A DNA stretch of 57,500 nt from NCBI RefSeq assembly GCF_964340395.1, contig NC_135562.1:15658796-15716295 (forward strand), written 5' to 3'. The position numbers and the translations under genes are program-made. How positions within the stretch are numbered: the first letter of the stretch is position 1; each line of letters starts with the position of its first letter. Source of the DNA: Glandiceps talaboti. Taxonomy: Eukaryota > Hemichordata > Enteropneusta > Spengelidae. Below the pieces are notes generated by a model that worked only from the letters and a program-made list of their open reading frames with translations, was not told the DNA's origin and made no database searches. Below are positions 48,127-57,500 of this stretch, one piece after another.

Positions 48127-49503
48127 TCATGTGCGCGCGCACTATCAGTGTTTGCATTTTGTTGTGTGAGATATAAAAAACACAGTGTCGCCTAAATTGA
48201 AGCTCTACAGTCTCTCTGGTTTGGCAGTAAAACACAACAAACGATGCGAGTTGTATTGAAGGACTTTAATTATCTAGTATTTTTGCAAATAGTGATATAT
48301 CTCAAATTTAAAGAACATTTTGCGATAATTAAAACAATCGTAAGTATAAGTATAATCGTAAAATCGATTGAAAAAGTGTCACAAAGCTTGACATTCTGTT
48401 GTGATCCGTGTGTAGCAGTAGAAACAAATCCTAAACATGAAAACAATAAAATGTAGGTTAGGCGCTCTGAAAAATAAAATTCTAATCAAATCATAAAGAT
48501 TTGTAATTTCATTTCACGATTGTGCTTATGTAAATCATAAATGCTATAATGTTCATCAACTCATATTTTGTAAGAGGTGATTTTGAAAAAAACCACATTA
48601 CATATTAATATCTAGTATTATCTATTATATATATATCAACATAAATTATGTATTTGAGAACGATTTTGTAGACATTAAAATCTGTCGAAACTGCTAGCGG
48701 TATTATCATCAATGCTTAACTTGAATTTTCTGTTAAAATATGAAAATTTACGCTTGTGATTTGGTTATCTGTTTTACAATATCTACATAATATATCGTAA
48801 GCTTGGAAATTGGAAACCCAGGTTTCAGTTTTGATTCTGGAATCTCTACTGCTGTTAGGGTACGATAAATCGCGTCATTCACCGTAACACACTCTCACGA
48901 TCAAGCCTATGGTGTTTTCCCGCTCTTTTGAAAGAACGATTTTCTGTTGACACATACAGAATGCGCGCACGACGTTACATGCCACAATACTCCAGAAATC
49001 GTTCTCGGTATTGCGCAATATATATCTTTGCTGCTACTAGATGATGACGACAAATCTGTACCGTCATGATATAATCCTAGAAGGGTTTGAACTTCTGCTG
49101 TTATCTGTGAAACGTCATATTTGGCCGTGTACACATGTTTAGTTTGTCAAAGACCAACACAGATCATTACTTGCTACACTAAAGTGAAACTGCAGTTAAT
49201 GCGACCAATTAGCTCTGCGCATGCTTGGTATAGCTGTAAGCAAAACGAATCCCGAGTAATATCGTGTGGTATACCGCATATACCAATAATGCACATAGGT
49301 TTACCCGAAAACTGTTGTACCGTACACAATAGACTCCATGAATCATGGCAATTGGATGTAGCAGCGAAATGCTGGGGAAGTCAGCAGAGCGCCAGGAGGC
49401 TAGGCGTGTGTGACTTAGTATTCGAATCTTTCTGACTGATATAAAGCGGCATACTTCATACTCTCGCCCAGTTTCACCGAAACCGAAACATCTTCTAACT
49501 GCT

Positions 49504-49745
49504 TCAAGGGTTGGTGGACCTGTTGTGTCAACAGTATAGGTAATACACATTACCATATTTGTATAAAGTTGACAACGCCCTTGTCTTCACGTTTCAAAAC
49601 GGCAATGTAATGCTGTGATCTGTTTCCTGAATGAAGTACGATGTCTAAACATTCCCTCCTTATTTCAAATTCAGCATTTGCACGTTCCTAAGTAGAAAGT
49701 AGAAAAAATAAAAATCAGTTGAAAATATATCAAAACAGATTCTCA

Positions 49746-49817
<72 letters not shown>

Positions 49818-49904
49818 GCCTGTCTGTCTGCCCGTTTGCGTGTATGTATGTATGTATGTATGTATGTATGTATGTATGTATGTATGTATGTATGTATGTA
49901 TGTA

Positions 49905-49937
<33 letters not shown>

Positions 49938-49944
49938 GTCTGTC

Positions 49945-49975
<31 letters not shown>

Positions 49976-51500
49976 ATGTATGTATGTATGTATGTATGTA
50001 TGTATGTATGTATGTATGAGACTTTGTGTGTTATTATTACCTCTTCTGACAGTTTGTCTAATGCCTGAGAACACTTTCTAAGGAAATCGAAGTCAACTTC
50101 TATATCGGATGACGTCATATCTTCCAATTCATTTACCAGTGTATCGACATCTTCACACGTCACAAATAGACCACAGTTTTTAATTCTTCTAAGCATCTGA
50201 AATGAACAGTACATCATAAATATCATTATATAGTCTATAGATTTTAATGTGGTTCTGCTTATCAAGCATTTATGCTATAAGTCTAATAACGTTGGGTTTT
50301 ATATAGCACTTTCCCACTCTGTGCTCAAAACGCTTTACAATTATTACCCCTGGCGCAGATAGATAACGACACAGCGGCCCTTTATACTTCAGCTCCCTTG
50401 GGAGAATACAATCCATTGCAGTCTTTATAAGCACTTAGGATTAAAACATTCACATTGCAGTCTCTAGCCTACCAGGTCCCGAATTATACAGCTGGGTTGA
50501 TTGAGGCACAGTCGTGGTTCAAAATCTTGCCCAAGGACTTTAGCCATTCAGAAACAAACGGCAGCGATGGGGCTCAAACCTCCAACTGCAGATTCCAAGC
50601 TGGACATTCTAACCATTTGCCATCATGACTCCACATTTGATAGAGGGGAATCGGTAAATAAACACTCTCTAATGAACATCGATTAACATTTTTCTGCCTA
50701 CCAATTTGTTTGACTGACGAGCTAGCGATAAACAGCGCCCTCCCTTGATACTAAGTCATTCTTAATGCATTTACTGTCTGTCAATATAGACAACTTGTTA
50801 CCGGACGGAGTATAGCACAGTTATAATATTTGCATAATTATGTACCTTCATTTCCTCAAATATGCAATCTTTTATTTTCTTCGAGCACGGTGACTGTATT
50901 CTCATAGAACTTTGGCTAGTTCTGAGAGGAAAAGAGAAAAAGAGAAACGTGATTAAATTTAATTCTACAGTGCTTGTGATTCATTTTTGTCTTCCTTTAA
51001 GTAAGTTTGGTGATTACCCCTTTCGATCAATTAAATGAAGTTGAAGATGAAAAGCAATAATCGTAGACGTGAAAGTAAAATAATTAAAATTGTTGTTCAT
51101 TATCAAAAATTAAACCGAATGACGCATTGACAACCATCAAGTTGTTGCCTACAATACATACAGTGATATTTCGTTCAAAATAAGTTTTTTTCTAACAAAT
51201 GGAGACGTGATCACATACCTGCGCTTTCCTCGCAAAGGTGTACGCCTGGTCGACTGATAATGTACATCATAGCCACGGAAACAGAGTTTATCCGGCCCGT
51301 CACCAGTTATTGTTTTATCTTGATACCACAGGTCTTCAGTCAAATTTGAAGTGTTTGTACTTTGAATTTCTTCTTTAGCAAACGGCATGTCTGATATTAT
51401 TTTGTGAAAATAGACATATTAAAACAAAAAGTTGAAACATTTAAATTGTGAAACAATATCTAATCGATCGAGCGCCAGTCTTTTTATTGCATGGATCCCC

Positions 51501-51539
<39 letters not shown>

Positions 51540-53438
51540 GCGTGCGTGGGTGCGTATGTGCGTATGTATGTATGTATGTATGTATGTATGTATGTATGTA
51601 TGTATGTATGTATAGGCCTGTCTTTCGATTTGTCTGCCTTTATAGACCTCTTTAGACTTGAGGTTGTATTCTCCATATCCCCTTTCTCCCTGTTACTCTT
51701 GATCTCTCCATATTGTCCAAGTCTACATAAAATAATTCGACCATTCCATGCCTCCCACTGAAGAACCACACTTTGTGACTTGTGTTAGAAAGAATAAATG
51801 TTTGTATATGTAAAACATACCTTTGCTGATGTCAGACGACGCATCCTCCTCTTTGTCCTGAAATTTAGCTAGAATCGTCTGCAAATGGTCTTCATTTATC
51901 GACAAGTTTACGGATATATCCTTGCCCGCTGTCAACGACTTGATTTCGCTATTTTCCTCCATAAACCGCTCAAGTAGCTCCTTCATTATTCCGCTATCAA
52001 CGACATCTTTTATATAACAGACAGCTTCCCTGCTCTCCACCTCGAACACAAATTCGATGCAACCTGGCCGCTGTCCCAAATAACTGGCACCTGGACATTT
52101 GTCTTCCAGATATTTCTTTAGTTTCGGTATTTCCTTGCACTTATTAGTCACTATGTACTCTTCAACTTGTTGTAAACATTCTTCAGCTTCGTTTGAAAGC
52201 TCCATATTAACAATAACCACCGTTGCGTTGCATCTTCTGAGCGTCCCTAATGAAATAGCATATATTTAGCATGTTTCGACTCTACGATTATAATCTATAC
52301 GTCACATCGCAACGACCTTATCAGCTATCTCCTCCCAGCGTTGGTTGATAAGGCAACAGTGTTGGCTGATAAGATACGAGTAGCATCTTTCAGACCAATT
52401 CGAGTAAAATCCGATGTAGTGTACACGTCGCGATTACTTTTTGGCTGTTATACGTTTACTGTCGTTTGTTTTGTGATGTAACGAGCGCTCACAAAAGAAC
52501 AAATGACAGCAAACATAATAGCCAAAAAGAAATCGCGATGTGCACACTACATCGGATTTTTAATCAGATTGCTTATAGACTAAACACATTCTTTTTAATT
52601 ATTCGAATTAGTTTGGTCAAAATTATCAGTGAATAACTATGCAATGTCATTAATTTTTACTCCTAGTATGATACCATTTTCTTGTCTGCAATAAACGAAT
52701 CACAGAAAAGGGATTTAAGCTTTCATTGCCTCTTCCGGTTGGGCAAGCCCGAGGCGTGTAGCACTTGAGTATTTCCTAGATACTGCGTTGTGGGTCTCTG
52801 ATACCCATATAAATGTATGTAGTTGCTGGTATTTTTATTCTGGTATGATTACTATTTTGTATATTGAAACAATTCTCCACTGCAATGTTTATCAATGTGT
52901 AACCGTGATGTATAGGACGCCCTCACCGTCTCTTTATTGTATGCCTTTGTTTTGATATCTTGAAAGCGTTAACATCTTCATGTTTACCTTGATCATTACT
53001 TGCTGACTCATCTGTATGGTTCATATTCATGACGTTGTCTATTCCGATTTGAAGGTTATTGATTTCAGTGTTATTGATACTGGAATAAAATATACTCGAA
53101 GACACAACAGGGCTAGGGCCACCAGTGGGTTTTTCGGATGACATCAGCAAACTTGTTGGTGGATTGTCATTCGTGGTGCAATGGTGGCCAGTTTCCACTA
53201 TGACGTCATCATATGTTCGCTCAGCAACCAATGGAAACGCATCTGAAATCAAAAGAAGCATTCATTTCACTTGATGTTTTACGATTCCAAGCAATGTTTA
53301 TTAAATTACAAACAAGCACAAGTGAGAACAAGAGTACGGGCAACAACATGGGCAACAAGAACAAGAACAAGAACAAGAACAAGAACAAGAACAAGAACAA
53401 GAACAAGCTTAAGAACAAGGACGACGACGATGACGACG

Positions 53439-53483
<45 letters not shown>

Positions 53484-55240
53484 TTAACAACAACAGCAAC
53501 AACAATGTATAGAGTTTATGAGTTCATCGTGCATTAATTGGCTAATGCTTGAGCCTTCATTCAAAGTTGTCTAGAAGTTTAAAAAGGCGACATTTCCACC
53601 ATGACAGTAATGAACACAATCAAATGAAAGTACTATTCAAATGCACTAAACCTCTAGATCTCGTATGATGATGTTGTTGTCCGTTCCAAAAAAAAACACG
53701 CTCAAATTATCTCCGGTACATAGTATTGGACGAATCGGATCAACTATAAGTTGATCTTCTGAGAGTATGAAATAAATATGTAATATGAATATGTCTACAT
53801 TAAAATTGTTGTTCTGGTATGGAAAGTCAATGTTAAACTCACCACAATGTTAAACTCACCACTTAAATGCATGAAGTCTTTCTTTGCCCTTTCAATTTGA
53901 GCAGACAATCTTTGGAAACCCTCAAGCCTCCATTTATCGTTGGAGCTTCGAATTTGGTTAACGTTTTCCTTATTTGCTGTTTCCCCAGAGAGGGCGGAGA
54001 TTTCCCGCTTCAATCTGTCAAACTGTTGGAGTATTTGCCAGTAGTCACCAGTGGGGGCGCTAATATCACTAACGTCAACGGTCATATTATCTGACAAACA
54101 AAACAGTGCTTGCAGCGAATGAGAAAAACGCGTCGCACTGTCTCTCAGGTTGTTGGCTGCTGGAGAACGTGATGGTTCTATTGAGATATTTAAAAAAAGA
54201 CATAAATTTTATATACATTCAATTTTCGTAAAAAGGTGTGTGTGTGGTGGTCGAACTTTGATGAGCCAGCTACTTGGGTTTCATCTCTGAACCCTTGTCT
54301 CACCTTGCTCTGGCCTGGACCTCAGGGCTTATTAGTTAAAATAAAGTCTATGTTCCAGTTATACAACATACATCGTCTCGTATGCAGTTTATCTTATACT
54401 ACACACATATTTGCTGATCCAAAGTTATGATAGATGGCTGCCATAGGTTAAACATTTCCGAAAAAGATGTTAATTATAAAACACAGTTTTCCTGAAACTT
54501 TCGGCAAAACTGGAGATTTACAGACTTACAACAGACAACTTTTTTATAACAAGGTTACGGAGTTTGGGTTAGGGATAAGATGCTTGGGGCTTTTAAAGCG
54601 TGTCGAATATCGAATACTAGAAAAAGGGATAACTTGCCGTGGGTAGACTTCTAGCTTCTATAAAAATTTTGCAATGTCACGATAGTAATCGCTCGCATGG
54701 GAAGGTGAGGGGGTGGGGGATGGGGGGTGGGGGTGTTGGTGTAAAGGGACACTTCTTAGTTTATTCCGCAAATATAGAAAATTGTGATATGGAAACTAAG
54801 CCTAATCAACTGTCGACAACACAGTGACCACACAAATAAAAAAAAATGATAATGAAATATTTGGCGTTAATGAGTAATGTATCACTACGATTGCTGTGAC
54901 CACGCTGCATGTAAGACATTGAATGAGTAACTAATCAGTATGACTAGAATGTTGATCATTGAACACTGGGGGCGCACTTCTATCCAAAATTTCACTACAT
55001 GTAAGTCGTAAGAATAATCTGAGGTCTGTTTTTATGATGTAAATTGTGTGGTACATCAACTAGAGTTATAATATATAAACTTAAATGTTAATTTACATAA
55101 TGTGTTCATTACATTTTAGACTCACCTTGTTTCATATTTGGACAACTGTTTGAACGATCACGCAATATGCTATTAAGAACACTGTCTTGTGATGAACAGC
55201 TCTGAAAAAGATACATTCAAAACACGTATTTATAAAGCTC

Positions 55241-55272
<32 letters not shown>

Positions 55273-55307
55273 CGTCATCATCATCATCGTCGTCGTCGTC
55301 GTCGTCG

Positions 55308-55373
<66 letters not shown>

Positions 55374-55511
55374 CAAAGAAAGGATAGTAAACTTTAACTT
55401 GAATGACATCTCCAGACATACGATATTAGTGTATTGTCTTGACATCCATGTGAGCCATATTCATTTAACTAACTAGGTGTTTGGTGACATGTATAAGCAA
55501 TGTCATTTATG

Positions 55512-55567
<56 letters not shown>

Positions 55568-56131
55568 ACTTAAGGTACACAACGTGTCAAAGAGCATACC
55601 TTTTCAAGTTCGTCAGGGCTGACAGCTGGTGGATATATCTCGAAGAATTTCCTCACGGGATCGCTGCAAAAAATGAAATCGGTGAGTTATCATCTACAGC
55701 CCAGTGCAGGTTACCATTCACTGTCTCTGTTTGATACAACCTAACAGAAACCAATAAAAACTGCACATGCTACACTTTAAGGTAGCAAGATCGCATTGAA
55801 AAAATCCTTGTAAATCTTTGAAAAATACAAATAATCCTTTGTGTATGATTTGATACGGCATGATAGTTGTTTTTACAATTTATGAAATATGTAATTATAC
55901 ACATTATGTAATTATGCAGATTATGTAATTATGTAGATTATGTACTTATACACGTTATGTAGTTATGCATAGCTGTGAATTGCACATGGTTTAAAATTTA
56001 TGAAAAGAACTAAATATCGCAAAAACATAAAATAAAAAAAATAGTCGTTGATTACCTTTTAGCCAATCCTCTGTGTTGTACCAAATTATTTATGAATTCT
56101 TGTAATCCCATTTGTCGTTCATTCAAGAATT
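49504..56131 (-). CDS. PX-domain (C-terminal part) plus TRADD-N-like domain protein, 5'-partial
   Basis: Eleven minus-strand exons keep one reading frame: 56056-56131, 55600-55663, 55126-55201, 53860-54177, 52988-53242, 51821-52246, 51219-51390, 50846-50921, 50041-50196, 49554-49687 and 49504-49519 (588 aa plus TGA). Junction phases match throughout. The first two exons read like the last helices of a PX domain (phosphoinositide binding): ERQMGLQEFINNLVQHRG followed by SDPVRKFFEIYPP. A helical linker with LQQFDRLKREISALSG follows, then an acidic, Ser/Asn-rich exon. The 426-nt exon has a beta strand (CNATVVIVNMELS), helix, strand (RPGCIEFVFEVES), long helix (REAVCYIKDVVDSGIMKELL), strand (KDISVNLSINED) and helix. 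That is the order of the TRADD N-terminal domain, used in death-receptor and NLR-type signalling. A basic linker and a C-terminal part ending FIQIWSTNP are unassigned. The start and most of PX lie beyond the window. The domain calls are by eye; the exon chain is firmer. Confidence 0.72.
49746..50018 (+). repeat. Alternating CTGT and ATGT microsatellites in an intron
   Basis: CTGT (49746-49830), ATGT (49841-49906), CTGT (49907-49945), then ATGT (49958-50018). They fill the last large intron of the PX/TRADD-N-like gene, ending 22 bp from an exon donor. Confidence 0.95.
50281..50632 (+). repeat. SINE-like dispersed repeat, near full length
   Basis: It begins near TTTATATAGCACTTTCCCAC, contains CTCAAAACGCTTTACAATTA and ends near CATTTGCCATCATGACTCCA. 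Parts of the same family occur at 574-665 and 1826-2005. It lies in an intron of the PX/TRADD-N-like gene. Confidence 0.6.
51501..51612 (+). repeat. CTGT then ATGT microsatellite in an intron
   Basis: Same CTGT-to-ATGT order as at 49.8 kb, in the intron between the TRADD-N-like exon and the next one. Confidence 0.95.
52406..52561. mobile_element. Foldback element in an intron of the PX/TRADD-N-like gene
   Basis: Arms of about 70 bp begin AAAATCCGATGTAGTG and end CACTACATCGGATTTT, with about 10 bp between them and scattered mismatches. It lies 160 bp upstream of the TRADD-N-like exon. No clear target duplication was found. Confidence 0.8.
53354..53505 (+). repeat. AACAAG hexanucleotide and AAC trinucleotide tracts
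   Basis: AACAAG units (53354-53415), GAC block, then AAC (53436-53505). Intronic in the PX/TRADD-N-like gene; the poly-Asn and poly-Leu frames are incidental. Confidence 0.95.
55241..55372 (+). repeat. CAT trinucleotide tract
   Basis: About 44 CAT units with a CGT block, 40 bp from an exon acceptor of the PX/TRADD-N-like gene. Confidence 0.95.
55517..55563 (+). repeat. AAC trinucleotide tract
   Basis: 16 AAC units, intronic, between two PX/TRADD-N-like exons. Confidence 0.95.
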
Positions 56132-56423
56132 CTAGTTTACATGGATGTGTAAAGAAATTATGGTGAGCAATATTTCATGCATGAATGTTTTTATGCGAAG
56201 GACTACGTAGTACAATTGAATAATTAATGGTGATTTTTGCATGATGTAAAATAATGATTACAATGACCCCTTTTCTCTCATACTCGTTATTTCGTTGTTT
56301 TTGTGACTGCTTCATTTGACGCCATCACATTTGTCACTCCCTTTAATATTTAGTAGCGTTCAGCTTCTTTATCGATCACTCGCGTCTGTGTTTGTACGAT
56401 CTAAATGTGTACGCATCTATGTC

Positions 56424-56426
<3 letters not shown>

Positions 56427-56456
<30 letters not shown>

Positions 56457-56571
56457 TTGTTTGTTTGTCTGTCTGTTAGTCTGTCTCTATCCGTCCTTCC
56501 GTCCACCAATCCACAAACCCGTCAGTCAGTCAGTCAGTCAGTCAGTCAGTCAGCCTGTCGGTCAGTCAGCA

Positions 56572-56645
<74 letters not shown>
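56427..56645 (+). repeat. CTGT, TTGT, CAGT and CTGT compound tract
   Basis: CTGT/TTGT (56427-56470), CAGT (56521-56557), CTGT (56572-56645). Intronic or upstream of the PX-encoding part, and abutting a 330-bp-family fragment. Confidence 0.95.
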
Positions 56646-56650
<5 letters not shown>

Positions 56651-56654
56651 CGAC

Positions 56655-56707
56655 GTAAAAAAAGGATTGGCGTGAAAAAAATAGGTGGGGTCGGGTAACC
56701 AGAACCA
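56655..56707 (-). repeat. Dispersed 330-bp repeat, terminal fragment beside a CTGT tract
   Basis: On the minus strand it reads TTGGTTCTGGTTACCCGACC, CCACCTA and TTTTTTTACGTCG, then stops at a long CTGT microsatellite. As at 12.9 kb, the element breaks off at a tetranucleotide tract. Confidence 0.6.
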
Positions 56708-57500
56708 AATTACAATGGTGAGTCTCATATTAATTTGAAAGGGAAAGGATGTCTGCTATAACAGATAGTGAAATAGCTATAGTACATGAATAGTTTTTGA
56801 CTCGGTTATGTGACTGATTTTCAATTTATACAAATAAATGCATTCTTAATAAATTTCATGATACGTATAATTGGACAGTTAAAGAGCCTAAAAGTTTTTT
56901 TTTATTGATGGTTGATTAAAACGTTGTACAGTGCAAAGATAAACTCGTCATGTCCACTGAGTTGATTGTGTTCGTTGCGTATATTTTCCCGTTTGCATGT
57001 GTGTACTACGTGTGGATGGGATGAGTGTAGAGGTGATGCAATGTGACCGGATGTTCTGACGTCTAGGTTTTATTTTTAACGGGGGTTTAATTTCGCGACT
57101 TCTTCTTGTCCGCGTAATCCGCTAAATTAAATACCCGCCCTTAATTAGTGCGTTTACAGTAGTTGATTTTTCGGTTCCAAAATGCATTGCGTGAGACGAC
57201 GTCGCTTATGTTGTCACATTTTGGATTGTTTTGCCTTTTTACATTAAGCGCATTTTTTGTGTGTGAAATGGTGAAATATGGTGACCTCTTTAATTGGGAG
57301 TGATTATACAAAGACTAATCAACAGTGATAGAGAAGAATTTTACTGGTAAACGGTTAAACCGGTTGTATGGTCAGGTGACAAACATCCACTGTGTAACGT
57401 GCACCCCTGCCCTGCGAATTCAGAATATAAGGCGTTGTATGGGGTAGACGCGCGGTGCATTGTGGAACCAGTAACTGGTCTACTGGCCCGTCTGTAACTT
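56708..57500. other. Upstream intron or flank of the PX/TRADD-N-like gene
   Basis: No exon with compatible phase (donor phase 1 needed) was recognised, so the rest of the PX domain and the start codon should lie beyond 57500. Confidence 0.35.

Larger units (their letters stand above)
44228..49503. other. Noncoding intergenic
   Basis: Holds the foldback at 45.4 kb, the 260-bp repeat, a CA tract and the hairpin at 48.0 kb. No convincing exons. The 3' UTR of the PX/TRADD-N-like gene presumably starts below 49504, but no clear AATAAA was seen. Confidence 0.3.

Noticed and set aside
49209-49503. Longer alternative C-terminus for the PX/TRADD-N-like gene (frame GPPTLEAVRRCFGFG)
   Set aside because: The phase-2 donor at 49554 joins to the acceptor at 49520 in the frame that stops after WSTNP. 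The longer frame would need phase 1.
54081-54095. Splice acceptor TTTGTTTGTCAG before ATAATATGACC as the start of the 53.86-kb exon
   Set aside because: The frame stays open and protein-like (NLRDSATRFSHSLQALF) up to a second acceptor at 54178 with the same phase, so the longer exon is preferred. The shorter one remains possible as an alternative.
55189-55476. Polyhistidine and polymethionine frames
   Set aside because: Translation of an intronic CAT tract.

Overview
The window is animal nuclear DNA: genes have introns with GT-AG junctions, LINE retrotransposon fragments and short palindromic elements are common, and microsatellites are extremely dense (TA, CA, CATA, CTGT, CT, CAT and AAC tracts). 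AT-rich composition, a tandem galactose-3-O-sulfotransferase-like gene pair and a TRADD-N-like immune/death-type gene suggest a marine invertebrate (hemichordate, cephalochordate or lophotrochozoan). The phylum cannot be fixed from the sequence alone.

Layout. 4.2-6.9 kb and 13.3-18.2 kb (+): two paralogous three-exon genes for type II membrane galactose-3-O-sulfotransferase-like enzymes (402 and 399 aa), each preceded by a compound (CA)n(TA)n tract. A 30-bp minisatellite (7.39-8.05 kb) and a dead LINE (10.5-11.8 kb) lie between them. 18.4-19.3 kb: a ladder of TA tracts and palindromes. 22.5-26.4 kb (-): a complete four-exon alpha-tubulin gene (451 aa) with CCAAT and TATA boxes. 26.5-49.5 kb: no convincing gene, but many repeats: three decayed LINEs, foldback elements, a 292-bp tandem duplication, two identical 260-bp inverted copies 17 kb apart, and five tiny palindromes each flanked by 9-bp target-site-like repeats. 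49.5-56.1 kb (-): eleven exons, all phase-compatible, forming the 3' part (588 aa) of a gene that joins the end of a PX lipid-binding domain to a TRADD-N-like domain; its 5' end lies beyond the window.

The sulfotransferases would act in the Golgi on galactose-containing glycans. The tubulin is a housekeeping cytoskeletal gene. The PX/TRADD-N-like gene is a candidate membrane-recruited death or immune adaptor. Nothing shows that the three loci work together. The most unusual items are the micro-palindrome family (33.7-42.4 kb), the PX + TRADD-N-like architecture, and the sharply bounded near-identity tract shared by the two sulfotransferase genes.
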